From NCBI RefSeq assembly GCF_002278135.3, contig NZ_CP029425.2:6796001-6860000 (forward strand): 64,000 bases of DNA, given 5' to 3'. The notes beneath the pieces were generated by a model that was not told the DNA's origin, ran no database searches, and was given only the letters and a program-made list of their open reading frames with translations. This document shows positions 17,175 to 25,637 of this stretch, piece after piece; within the stretch, counting starts at the first letter, position 1; every line of letters begins with the position of its first letter. The translations under genes were made by a program, and so were the position numbers. The stretch is from Bradyrhizobium ottawaense. Lineage in GTDB: Bacteria; Pseudomonadota; Alphaproteobacteria; Rhizobiales; Xanthobacteraceae.

Positions 17175-18068
17175 ATGCGGCAGGTGACGATCGGCAGCAT
17201 GCGGGTCGATCTCGTCAGCGAGATCCCCGCGCTTGCCTTCGACAAGAGCTGGCTGTTCGCCAACGTCACCGACGAGGTGATCGCGGAAAACCGGAGCTGG
17301 CTCGATCACCGCTACATCGAGCCGGAGACCGGCCGCTTCATCCTCAGCCACCACTCCTATCTCGTGCGCACGCCGCGCTGGACCGCCATCGTCGACACCT
17401 GCTGCGGCAACCACAAGAGGCGGCCGCGCGTGCCGGCGTGGAACAACCTCGACCAGCCTTATCTCGAGAACTTGCAGGCGCTGGGCGTTACGCCCGAACA
17501 GGTCGACTTCGTGATGTGCACGCATCTGCATGTCGATCATGTCGGCTGGAACACGCGGCTGATCGACGGTCGTTGGGTGCCGACCTTCCCCAATGCGCGC
17601 TATCTGATGGGCCGCGCCGAATATCGCCACTTCGAGGCCGCGCACAATGCGGCGCCGAGGAGCCCGGTGAACCACGGCTCGTTCGAGGATTCCGTGCTGC
17701 CGGTGGTGGCGGCCGGCCTTGCCGAATTCGTCGAGACTGATCATCGCCTGTTTAGCGACCGCGACGCTGCCTTGCGCTTTGCGCCGGCACCTGGGCACAC
17801 CGCCGGCAATATGCAGATCCACCTCACCGGCCGCCACGATCACGCGGTGATGTCGGGCGACGTCATTCATCATCCGATCCAGTGCGCTGCGCCGTGGCTA
17901 TCGAACGCTGCCGACGTCGATCCGGCCGCGGCGCTCGCAACGCGCATGGCGCTGCTGGAAGAGCTCGCGGATACCCCGAGCTATCTCCTCGCCGGCCATT
18001 TTCCGGCACCGACCGCGGGACACGTGGTCCGGCACGGCGGCGCCTACAGATTTCGTTTCGAAGATTAG
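17175..18068 (+). CDS. MBL fold metallo-hydrolase
   Basis: This 297-residue zinc hydrolase of the metallo-beta-lactamase superfamily has the dinuclear metal motif CTHLHVDHVGW, a second His in APGHTAGNM and the bridging Asp in VMSGDVIHH. It most resembles lactonase-like or quorum-quenching-like MBL proteins, but the substrate is not known. The start lies 3 bases after the binding-protein stop, so both are cotranscribed. No signal peptide is present, so it acts in the cytosol on an imported compound, probably hydrolysing an ester or lactone. Confidence 0.9.
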   Translation: MRQVTIGSMRVDLVSEIPALAFDKSWLFANVTDEVIAENRSWLDHRYIEPETGRFILSHHSYLVRTPRWTAIVDTCCGNHKRRPRVPAWNNLDQPYLENLQALGVTPEQVDFVMCTHLHVDHVGWNTRLIDGRWVPTFPNARYLMGRAEYRHFEAAHNAAPRSPVNHGSFEDSVLPVVAAGLAEFVETDHRLFSDRDAALRFAPAPGHTAGNMQIHLTGRHDHAVMSGDVIHHPIQCAAPWLSNAADVDPAAALATRMALLEELADTPSYLLAGHFPAPTAGHVVRHGGAYRFRFED

Positions 18069-18079
18069 GGAATGCCATC

Positions 18080-19048
18080 ATGATGCTGCGCACCGTCACG
18101 CTTTCGTTTCTCGCATTGCTGTCGGCGGCACTGCCGTCACACGCCGAAGAACCCGCCGCCTATCCCACGCACAAGATCAAGATGCTGCTGCCCTACGCGG
18201 CCGGCGGCGGCGGTGACGTGGTCGGCCGGCTGCTCGCCGACAGGATGGGCAAGACGCTGGGGCAGAGCATCTATATCGAGAACCACACCGGTGCGGCCGG
18301 CACGCTCGGCACGCAGATGGTCGCGACATCGCCAAACGACGGCTACACCATCACCGTCGGCGGCATGACCACGCATGTGCTGGCCCCCGCGATCTATCCA
18401 AAACTGCCCTACGATCCGATCAAGGATTTCACGACCATCGGCCGCGTCGGCACCTCCTCGATCATGCTGGTTGCGACCAAGAATTTTGCCGCCCACGACA
18501 TCAAGGGCCTGGTCGCTCTGGCCAGGAAGGGCGAGCCGATCCAGTACGGCAGCTGGGGTGTCGGCTCGACCGGCCAATTCTGCGCGGAGATCCTGATGCA
18601 GCAGGCCGGTATCAAGATGGACCACGTGCCGTTCAACGGCATCGCAAAACTCGCCGGCGACCTGCTCGGGGGACACATTTCGCTGGCCACACTCGACGTG
18701 GCCACCGCAACGCCGTTGGTGAAAGATGGTTCGATCAAGGCGCTGGCCGCCTGCGGCGAGCGCTCGCCGAGCCTGCCCGATGTCGCCAGCTACGGGGAGC
18801 AGGGCGTGCCGTTCGATCGTAGCCTGTCCTGGGCGATGTATGCGCCGGCGGGCCTCGCTCCGCCGATCGCACAGAAGCTCTCGGGGGCCCTGAAGGACGC
18901 GCTCGATGACGAGGTGGTGAAGCAGAAGCTGCTGGCACTCGGCATCACCCCGCAATTCGTCCCCGGCGACGAGCAGCGCGATCTCAACGCGCGCGACATC
19001 GCGGCCTGGAAGCAGGTTGCCAAGGACGCCGGCATTGAGGTCAAGTGA
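18080..19048 (+). CDS. Tripartite tricarboxylate transporter (Bug family) substrate-binding protein
   Basis: This 322-residue Bug/TctC-like periplasmic binding protein has a signal peptide at residues 1-22 (ending SHAEE). The family motifs are the mature N-terminus YPTHKIKMLLPYAAGGGGDVVGR, GTQMVA and the late SLPDVASYGEQG. Bug proteins bind small carboxylates and normally work with TctA/TctB, which are not here. The start at 18080 is the first of two consecutive ATG codons. It lies 11 bases after the MBL gene and belongs to the same operon, so the locus carries two unrelated solute receptors. Confidence 0.92.
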   Translation: MMLRTVTLSFLALLSAALPSHAEEPAAYPTHKIKMLLPYAAGGGGDVVGRLLADRMGKTLGQSIYIENHTGAAGTLGTQMVATSPNDGYTITVGGMTTHVLAPAIYPKLPYDPIKDFTTIGRVGTSSIMLVATKNFAAHDIKGLVALARKGEPIQYGSWGVGSTGQFCAEILMQQAGIKMDHVPFNGIAKLAGDLLGGHISLATLDVATATPLVKDGSIKALAACGERSPSLPDVASYGEQGVPFDRSLSWAMYAPAGLAPPIAQKLSGALKDALDDEVVKQKLLALGITPQFVPGDEQRDLNARDIAAWKQVAKDAGIEVK

Positions 19049-19076
19049 GCAGGAACGTGGCGGGCAGCTCGCGTGC

Positions 19077-19126
19077 ACCATCCTTCGAGACGCCCGCCGG
19101 CGGCGGGCCCTCAGGATGAGGTCCCG
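19077..19126. repeat. Intergenic palindromic repeat (cattccttcgag/ctcaggatgag type)
   Basis: The sequence CACCATCCTTCGAGACGCCC followed by CCTCAGGATGAG, with a GC-rich CGCCGGCGGCG centre, resembles a repeat that is very common between genes in Bradyrhizobium. It lies between the Bug and VOC genes and could form a hairpin in RNA. No second copy was seen in this window, so the assignment rests on recall of the genus. Confidence 0.5.
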
Positions 19127-19157
19127 TCGTGAATAGGCAGAGAACAGGAGCGCGGGC

Positions 19158-19697
19158 ATGAGCCGCATCTTCGGCGCGGTGCGCCAGAACGGATATGTGG
19201 TGCGGGACATCCAGGCCGCGATGAAGCACTGGATCGAGGTGATGGGTGTCGGCCCCTGGTACTACATGGACCGCGTCAAGACCGACTGGTTTCGTCACCG
19301 CGGCGAGGACTCCGCCGTGGAGATGAGCATCGCGCTGGCAAATTCCGGCGACCTCCAGATCGAGCTGATCCAGCAGCGCAACGACGCGCCCTCGCTGTAC
19401 AAGGAGTTTCTCGATGCCGGGCACGAAGGCCTCCAGCACATGTCCTACTGGAGCCACGACTATCAGGCCCTCTACGACAAGGCGCTCGGGCTCGGCTACA
19501 GGATCGGCCATGAGGGCCAGATCGGCGGCGACAAGGGGCGCTTTGCCTATTTCGACACGCAGGACCATCCGGGCACGGTGATCGAGATCTCGGACATCAG
19601 CGGCACCAAGGGGCCGTTCTTCGAGAAGGTCCGGCAAGCCGCGATGAGCTGGGACGGCACGCGGCCGATCCGCGAGGTCGGTGGGGCAAAATCATAG
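19158..19697 (+). CDS. VOC family protein
   Basis: This 179-residue protein has the vicinal-oxygen-chelate fold. The N-terminal GAVRQNGYVVRDIQAAMKHWIEVMGVGPW pattern (read in parts) and the later GLQHMSYWSHDYQ and HPGTVIEISDIS supply the usual metal ligands (His in LQHMSY, Glu in IEIS). Relatives include methylmalonyl-CoA epimerase, glyoxalase and extradiol dioxygenases. The ATG at 19158 follows ACAGGAG. As the probable last gene of the TetR-divergent operon, it may isomerise or cleave the imported compound. Confidence 0.87.
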   Translation: MSRIFGAVRQNGYVVRDIQAAMKHWIEVMGVGPWYYMDRVKTDWFRHRGEDSAVEMSIALANSGDLQIELIQQRNDAPSLYKEFLDAGHEGLQHMSYWSHDYQALYDKALGLGYRIGHEGQIGGDKGRFAYFDTQDHPGTVIEISDISGTKGPFFEKVRQAAMSWDGTRPIREVGGAKS

Positions 19698-19802
19698 CCG
19701 GCAAGGCCGGTGCATCACTTGCACGCCTGTGTGGTAGGGTCCGCTGATTGAAACCGCGTTGGCCGGAGGTCCGCTCGACGGGGATATCATCAGGGGCGCA
19801 AG

Positions 19803-22802
19803 ATGAGCCGAGACCAGGTCTTTGGGTTGCTCCGCAATCTCAAATGGTTCGTCGTCCTCAGCCTGGTCTTTTCTGCGATCCTGTCGCTGCCGGCGCAGAT
19901 CGTCGAGCTTTATCGCATCAGCTACGCCGACCTGAAGTTCCTGAACCTCGTCCTGCTGTGGCTGACGCTCCTTCTCGTCGGCAGCCTGATATGGTTCGGC
20001 TCCGCCATGGTGGTTCTGGAGAGCCGGGCCCGGCTCTCCGGCAAACCGACGAGAATGTTCAACTGGACTGCCAGATTCGCACCGATCGTGCTGGGAGCGC
20101 TCCCGCTGATCGCAGGTGCGGCCGGGCACTTCGGCGCAATTCCGCTGCGGCTCGGCGAAGCCGACGCCAAGCTGAACGAGATCTACAACGCCCCCGGAAG
20201 CGCCTTCGACAAGTTCGACGCCTCGCTCGCCATCTCGGTCGGGCAGTCGCTGCACCGAAGCGGCTACGCAGTCCTGTTTCTCACACTTCTTGCGGCCTGC
20301 CTCTGGTACGCTGTGGGAAAGGGGCACGCGGCCGAGCCATCCTACGTTCAGCGCTTTCGCAGCCGATCGTTCCTGCTCGGCACGATTGGGCTTATCCTTG
20401 CCACCACCGCGATCTTCGCCGTCGGGCCGACGGGGTTTGCCGGCGCGCTCGGGCCCTTCGTCGTCCTCGCGCTCTTCGCCGTTTGCATCACCGCGTTCTG
20501 TACCTATGCGAGCCTCATTACCGTCCGTTCGCGCATGCCGTGGTTGCCGCTGTTTCTCGGCCTGGCGGTCGTCCTGTCCTGGATCGACTGCAACGACAAC
20601 CACGGCATCCGGACACTGGACGGTCCGGCACCGGCGTCGGGCCTTGATTCGGCGACATCCGAATTCACACGATGGCTCTCACTCCGCCCCGACCGCGATC
20701 AGTTCAGCAAGGACTATCCCGTCTATGTCGTCGCCGCCCGCGGCGGCGGCATTTACGCCGCCTATCAGAGCGCGATCTTCCTGGCCCGGCTGCAGGACCT
20801 TTGTCCGGCCTTTCGCCATCACCTGTTCGCAATCAGCGGCGTATCCGGCGGGAGCATCGGCGCTTCGGTGTTCTCGTCGGCGCTTGCGACCGTTGCGCAG
20901 AAGGAGGCCGGCGAGACGGCATGCCCCAAGATCGCCAGCTATCTCGAACGGCAGTCTCCGCTGGGCGCGGCGATCGAAACGCCGGGACCGAACGAGCGGT
21001 ACGTTCGACAGGCGCTTTCTGCCGACCTGCTCTCGCCGCTCATCGCCTCGACGCTGTTCGGCGACTTTCTCCAGCGCTTCATCTTCCGTCCGGTCGGACC
21101 GCTCGACCGGGCCCGCGCGCTCGAATATTCGCTCGAAAGCGCGACGAGATCCGGCGCGACGGCCGGGCCGCTGGAGCAGCCGTTCATGGCGCACTGGCTG
21201 GCGGATGGCAGCAGGCCGGCGCTGCTGCTCAACGCAACCGATGCGGCGAGCGGACGGCGCGTGGTATTTTCACCGTTCACGTTCGGGAGGGAGGCGAACG
21301 GAGACAATGTCGATTCGCTGTCGTTCTTCCAATCCCTCAAGCCGCCGGACGGCGGGCCACCCAACTCCGGTCCCATCAACGTTCCCCTGAGCACCGCCGC
21401 GTTCGTCAGCGCGCGATTTCCATGGGTCTCGCCCGCAGCCAGCGTGACGGCGAAGGACCCTTCGTCGCCCGGCATCGACAAGATGCGGCTGGTCGACGGC
21501 GGCTATTTCGAGAATTCCGGTGTCGATACGGCCATGGATCTGATCGACTCGCTGCGGGGAACCATCGCGGAGATCAACAAGTCCGCCGATGATGCGCCTG
21601 ATGGTGCAGCGAAGCCGAGCCCCCGTGTCTCGATCAAACTGATCGTGCTCGGAGGCGGCAGCTATCCCGAGCGCACCTCGTTCAGTTTCGGGGAGATGCT
21701 CGAACCGATCAAGGCGCTGCTGAACACACGCGACTCCCGGGCCTACATCGCGATCAACCGCGCCGCCCGGGCGCTGTCCGCGCAGTCCTTCGCCATCGAC
21801 GTCCATGGGACGCAGGAGACCAGCATCGTCAGGAATCTGCGTCTCGCGTCGCTGAGCAACCCGTACTACCCGCTCCCGCTCGGATGGACCATGTCGGACA
21901 AGACCCGCGAGATCATCGAAAAGCAGAGCGGCCGTTTTTGGGATTGTGAAGCCGGGCGAGACTTCACCCAGAGCGATCGCAGCGGCGCGACAGCGGATTG
22001 CATTCAGGTCCTGCTCGCGCACGAGCTGGATGAGACGGTCGACTTGGCCGCCCACGAGATCGCCATCGAGAACCACTATCGAGAGCTCGGCGATGCTCGT
22101 CAGGATGTTCCGTCGCGGCTCGACATCAGGGCGATCAGCCGATGCTACGCCGACGGATCGGGACTTCCGGTGAAGTCGTTCCAGGTCCATGCGCTGCAGG
22201 CGCTGCTCAGGGAATGGGACCACCATCCAGAGCTGACTGACCTGCGGCAGCTCGCCTATGTTCTCGCCACCGCGGCCTACGAAAGCTGGGATTTCAGGAT
22301 GTTGTCCGAAAATCTCGTCTACAGGAACGCGACAAGGCTGACGTCCGTATTTCGTATCCCCCAGGACGAAGCGCCACGGTTCGTCAACAATCCCGAGGGT
22401 CTGGCAAACAGGATCTACAGCGGCAAGATGGGAAACACGGAGCCGGCCGACGGCTGGCGCTATCGCGGCCGAGGCATGATCCAGTTGACCGGCCGCGGCA
22501 ACTATCAAAAATATGCGGCACTGATTGGCGAACCGCTCGAAGAGGAGCCGGACCTGCTGTTCAATGCCAGCGTCGCCTCCCGCGTGACCTTTGCGCTCTT
22601 TTTCGGTGGTGGCGTCAACAAGCTGACATCTTATTTCAACGACGCGCAGGACGACTGGGAAGGCGCGCGCGCCGTGGTCGCGGGACGAGCGCCGGCCCAA
22701 ATACTTCGCCAACAGGCAAAACCCATCCTCACGACCGGCAAGCGATTGCTTGCCTGCCTCAGAGCTGCGCAGCCGCAGGAGACGCCGGCCAAGCTCAAAT
22801 AG
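19803..22802 (+). CDS. Multidomain membrane protein: patatin-like phospholipase fused to GH19 lysozyme/chitinase-like domain
   Basis: This 999-residue protein has three parts. Residues 1-265 carry about seven membrane segments (roughly 14-34, 47-66, 93-110, 154-172, 189-207, 215-238, 248-262). Residues 305-720 are a patatin-like lipase: GGG oxyanion loop at 314-316, nucleophile elbow GVSGG with Ser348, and the partner Asp565 in VDGGYFENSG. Residues 795-985 are a GH19-like glycoside hydrolase, with ATAAYES (Glu827), SENLVY (Glu836) and WRYRGRGMIQLTGRGNY. The two enzyme types attack phospholipid and beta-1,4 amino-sugar chains. Patatin and GH19 domains on a membrane anchor is an arrangement I do not recognise. 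It has its own promoter space (105 bp). The domain calls are by motif; the combined role is unknown. Confidence 0.85.
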   Translation: MSRDQVFGLLRNLKWFVVLSLVFSAILSLPAQIVELYRISYADLKFLNLVLLWLTLLLVGSLIWFGSAMVVLESRARLSGKPTRMFNWTARFAPIVLGALPLIAGAAGHFGAIPLRLGEADAKLNEIYNAPGSAFDKFDASLAISVGQSLHRSGYAVLFLTLLAACLWYAVGKGHAAEPSYVQRFRSRSFLLGTIGLILATTAIFAVGPTGFAGALGPFVVLALFAVCITAFCTYASLITVRSRMPWLPLFLGLAVVLSWIDCNDNHGIRTLDGPAPASGLDSATSEFTRWLSLRPDRDQFSKDYPVYVVAARGGGIYAAYQSAIFLARLQDLCPAFRHHLFAISGVSGGSIGASVFSSALATVAQKEAGETACPKIASYLERQSPLGAAIETPGPNERYVRQALSADLLSPLIASTLFGDFLQRFIFRPVGPLDRARALEYSLESATRSGATAGPLEQPFMAHWLADGSRPALLLNATDAASGRRVVFSPFTFGREANGDNVDSLSFFQSLKPPDGGPPNSGPINVPLSTAAFVSARFPWVSPAASVTAKDPSSPGIDKMRLVDGGYFENSGVDTAMDLIDSLRGTIAEINKSADDAPDGAAKPSPRVSIKLIVLGGGSYPERTSFSFGEMLEPIKALLNTRDSRAYIAINRAARALSAQSFAIDVHGTQETSIVRNLRLASLSNPYYPLPLGWTMSDKTREIIEKQSGRFWDCEAGRDFTQSDRSGATADCIQVLLAHELDETVDLAAHEIAIENHYRELGDARQDVPSRLDIRAISRCYADGSGLPVKSFQVHALQALLREWDHHPELTDLRQLAYVLATAAYESWDFRMLSENLVYRNATRLTSVFRIPQDEAPRFVNNPEGLANRIYSGKMGNTEPADGWRYRGRGMIQLTGRGNYQKYAALIGEPLEEEPDLLFNASVASRVTFALFFGGGVNKLTSYFNDAQDDWEGARAVVAGRAPAQILRQQAKPILTTGKRLLACLRAAQPQETPAKLK

Positions 22803-22867
22803 AGTTTGTCTTGCGGCCCCGGCCGGCTATTCTCGCAAATATTGCAGATCCCGGCTTGGGGGCCGTG

Positions 22868-23004
22868 ATGAAATTCTTTTTTTCTTTCTTTTTCAGCGGG
22901 CTGACTATGGCATGCGTGCCCGCTGGCGCGTTTGCCGACCAGCGCATGGCGCTGGTGATGGGAAATTCGCATGTGCCCGTGTCCGAACCTTCAGCGAGGC
23001 AATC
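22868..23004 (+). pseudogene. Remnant of a caspase-like (peptidase C14) secreted protein N-terminus
   Basis: The frame from ATG 22868 begins with a signal peptide (MKFFFSFFFSGLTMACVPAG) and ADQRMALVMGNSHV, which is how secreted bacterial caspase-family proteins begin (KRVALVIGNxxY). After about 37 codons the similarity ends and unrelated sequence leads into the methyltransferase. The frame stays open into the methyltransferase frame, so a 316-residue hybrid (22868-23818) could be translated. I read it as debris from a deletion next to the methyltransferase gene. Confidence 0.5.
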
Positions 23005-23818
23005 ATGTCCGACACTGACAAGGTTTTCGCCGGCCTCGATTCCGAAAATCTACGACGAGTATCTCGTTCCGATGATCTTCTCTGTCTATGCGGAGGACAT
23101 CGCAAGACGCATCGCCGCCCGCTCGCCCTCCGTGCTGCTCGAGATCGCCGCGGGCACAGGCGCAGTGACGCGCGCCGTGGCGGCGGCGCTGCCGCGCGGC
23201 ATCCGTTACGTAGCAACCGATCTCAACGAGCCCATGCTCGCGGTCGCCGCGCAGCGCCAGAAGGACGATGACCGCATCAGCTGGCGCCAGGCGGATGCAT
23301 CGGCCCTGCCCTTCGGTGATACCGAGTTCGACGCGGTCTGCTGCCAGTTCGGCGCCATGTTCTTTCCGGACCGCACCAGAGCTTACGCGGAAGTGAAGCG
23401 CGTCCTGAAGCCGGACGGCACGTTCGTGTTCAACGTCTGGGATCGGATCGAGGACAATGTGCTGACGCATGAAGCGACGGTCGCGCTCGGCAAACTGTTT
23501 CCCGACGACCCGCCGCGCTTCATGGTCCGCACGCCCCACGGCTATCACGACAGAGACGTCATCAGAGCCGACCTCGAACGTGCCGGCTTCCGCGAAATCT
23601 CGATCGAGACGCGAGCTGAAACAAGCCGCGCGGCATCGCCCGAATATGTCGCGCTCGCCCTTTGCCAGGGCACGCCGCTGCGCGGCGAGATCGAGGCGAG
23701 GGATGCCAGCACGCTTCAGGCCGCGACCGACATCGTCGCCGAGGCGATCCGGACGCGTCATGGCGCCGGACCGGTGGAGGGCAAGATTCAGGCTGTGGTG
23801 ATCGAAGCGCGTCCGTAA
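23005..23818 (+). CDS. Class I SAM-dependent methyltransferase with an N-terminal frameshift
   Basis: The protein has the SAM-binding motif LLEIAAGTGAVTRAV, motif II region YVATDLNEPML, QADASALPFGDTEFDAVCC and LKPDGTFVFNVWD, typical of ubiE/Methyltransf_11 enzymes. The natural start appears to be ATG 23005 (MSDTDKVFAG), but its frame departs after GGC at 23032-23034. Skipping one C (23034/23035) brings MSDTDKVFAG directly onto SIPKIYDEYLVPM. The main frame runs without interruption to 23818, so the gene is either a recent single-base mutant or carries a sequencing error. A product from 22868 or from Met 23072 could still be made. The substrate is unknown. Confidence 0.75.
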
Positions 23819-23849
23819 CTGCAGGTCGTCCGGGCGGCTATCCCGCGTC

Positions 23850-25406
23850 CTACCACCAGCTTCCCTGCATCGGCTGCGTCGACTGATAATATTGGTACTG
23901 GCCGCGCTGCCGGCGCGGATTGGCCGGCTGTACGTAGGGGTCACGCTGGTAGAAGAAGCCGAAGCCGTTACCGCCGTTGTCCCAGCCGTCATCGCTGGCG
24001 ATCATGGCAGGTGCGGTCGGCTTGCGCGTGATGAAGCCGCCTTGCGGCTGGTCGCTTAACACCGCGACGAATTCGGTCCGGTAATTGGTTTCGCTGCTCA
24101 GCGGCTCGTCCGAGACGATGATGGAAGAGCGCGGCAATGCGGTCGGCCCGATGCGATCCCACACCTCTTGCGGGATGGTGATGCGGTCGAGCGCATTCCT
24201 CGCCTCGTCGCCGTTTTCGATCGTGACCACGCTCCAGCGCAGGCCCGTAGCGGACTTCGCCATCGCCGTGAAGATATGCGTGCCGATCGGCTGCTCGGGA
24301 TTGCGGATCGTGACGGGGACTTCGATGCTGGTGTCGAACACCTCACCGCCGCCATCGGGTGCTGGCTTATGCGTGTTTCGCCGCACGTAGAGCTTTTGCG
24401 TCGAGCGGCTGATGTAGACCGAGACCGGCTCACCGGCGAGCTTTGCGTCGGTCGCTGCCTTCACCGCGTCGGCCTTCCTGGCCGCGGTGGCCTTCGCGGC
24501 TTCCTTCGTCGCGGCCACGGCATCGCGCTTCGGCTGCGCGGCGGCCTTGGCGGCGTCGAGCTGCGTCGCCGCGTCGGCGGCCTTGGTCGCCGCCTTCTGC
24601 TTCAATTCCTCGGCCTTGGCGCGGGCCTGATCGTTCTTGGCATTCGCGAGCGTCTTGTCGGCGAAGGCGAGCTCGGCGTCAGCGCGGGCCTTCTGCTGTT
24701 CCAGCTTGCGCAGAACGGCAGGAAGCGAAGCAGCTTCCTTCGCGGCAGCGGAAGCAGCCTTCTTGGCCTCGTCGGCAGCCCTTGTGGCCTCGTCGGCTTC
24801 GGCGGAGAGCTTGTCGGCCTGCCTGGGCGCTGCCGCGATCGCTTCCGGCTTCGGTACGAACAGCGAGGGGTGAGAGATATCGGTCGGGACCGTATCGTGC
24901 GGCGAGATGATCACCCGCATCCCGATATACGTCTTGTCGAACAGGTTCTCGGCAAAGCCGAAGGGCATGCGCACGCAGCCGTGCGAGGCGGCATAGCCGG
25001 GCAGCGGTCCGCCATGCAGCGCGATGCCGTTCCAGGTGATGCGCTGCATGTTCGGCATCCAGGCATCGTCATACATGGTCGAGCGGTGGTCCTTGTCCTT
25101 CTCGATGATGGCGAAGACGCCGGCCGGCGTCTCGCGTCCCGTTGTGCCGGTCGACACTGGCGCGCGCAGGATCCAACCATCGGCATCGTAGAACGTGACC
25201 TGCTGACTCTTGATCGACACGATCGCCATGATGGGGTCGCCGGCCTGGCGCTGGGCCACCGCCTCGGCCGGCTGGTGCGCCTGCTTGGCCGCGCTCGCCG
25301 GCGCCACCGCCGCCAGGACCGCCATTGCCGCCAATGTCACGATTCCGGGAGGCACCCGACGCCGCATCGCCTTGGTGGGTTGCGCCGTCGTCAGTCGGTT
25401 TTTCAT
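23850..25406 (-). CDS. L,D-transpeptidase (YkuD) with Ala/Lys-rich coiled linker and second degenerate domain
   Basis: This 518-residue exported protein has a signal peptide with an Arg-rich start (MRRR) ending near residue 40 (APASAA). Residues 57-170 are a YkuD catalytic domain with His131 (LHGGPLPGY) and SHGCVRM giving His142 and Cys144, which form 3-3 cross-links or attach proteins to peptidoglycan. Residues 195-325 are a long Ala/Lys/Glu coiled segment. Residues 327-455 (VSVYISRSTQKLYVR, PIGTHIFTA) look like a second YkuD-like fold without the HxxxSHGC site. The tail is Gly/Tyr/Gln-rich. The ATG at 25406 is preferred over an upstream start because it opens the signal peptide. Confidence 0.9.
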   Translation of the reverse strand: MKNRLTTAQPTKAMRRRVPPGIVTLAAMAVLAAVAPASAAKQAHQPAEAVAQRQAGDPIMAIVSIKSQQVTFYDADGWILRAPVSTGTTGRETPAGVFAIIEKDKDHRSTMYDDAWMPNMQRITWNGIALHGGPLPGYAASHGCVRMPFGFAENLFDKTYIGMRVIISPHDTVPTDISHPSLFVPKPEAIAAAPRQADKLSAEADEATRAADEAKKAASAAAKEAASLPAVLRKLEQQKARADAELAFADKTLANAKNDQARAKAEELKQKAATKAADAATQLDAAKAAAQPKRDAVAATKEAAKATAARKADAVKAATDAKLAGEPVSVYISRSTQKLYVRRNTHKPAPDGGGEVFDTSIEVPVTIRNPEQPIGTHIFTAMAKSATGLRWSVVTIENGDEARNALDRITIPQEVWDRIGPTALPRSSIIVSDEPLSSETNYRTEFVAVLSDQPQGGFITRKPTAPAMIASDDGWDNGGNGFGFFYQRDPYVQPANPRRQRGQYQYYQSTQPMQGSWW

Positions 25407-25637
25407 GCCATCCTCGGTCGAAATGCCGGCCCGCTCGTGCCGATCATGTATCAGATTGCGGTCATTCAATTAAGAAATCGCAGCCGCCATACGTTCCGTC
25501 TGTGGCGATATTCGGCCCGGTCCGGCGACAAATCCCTCATATACGACGGCCTGAGCCGGCGGAAGGTCGGTTGCAGCCGCGAACCAGGTGCAGTCACTGC
25601 GGCAGAATGTCCGGCTGTGCCGGCGAGGACACGCCCG

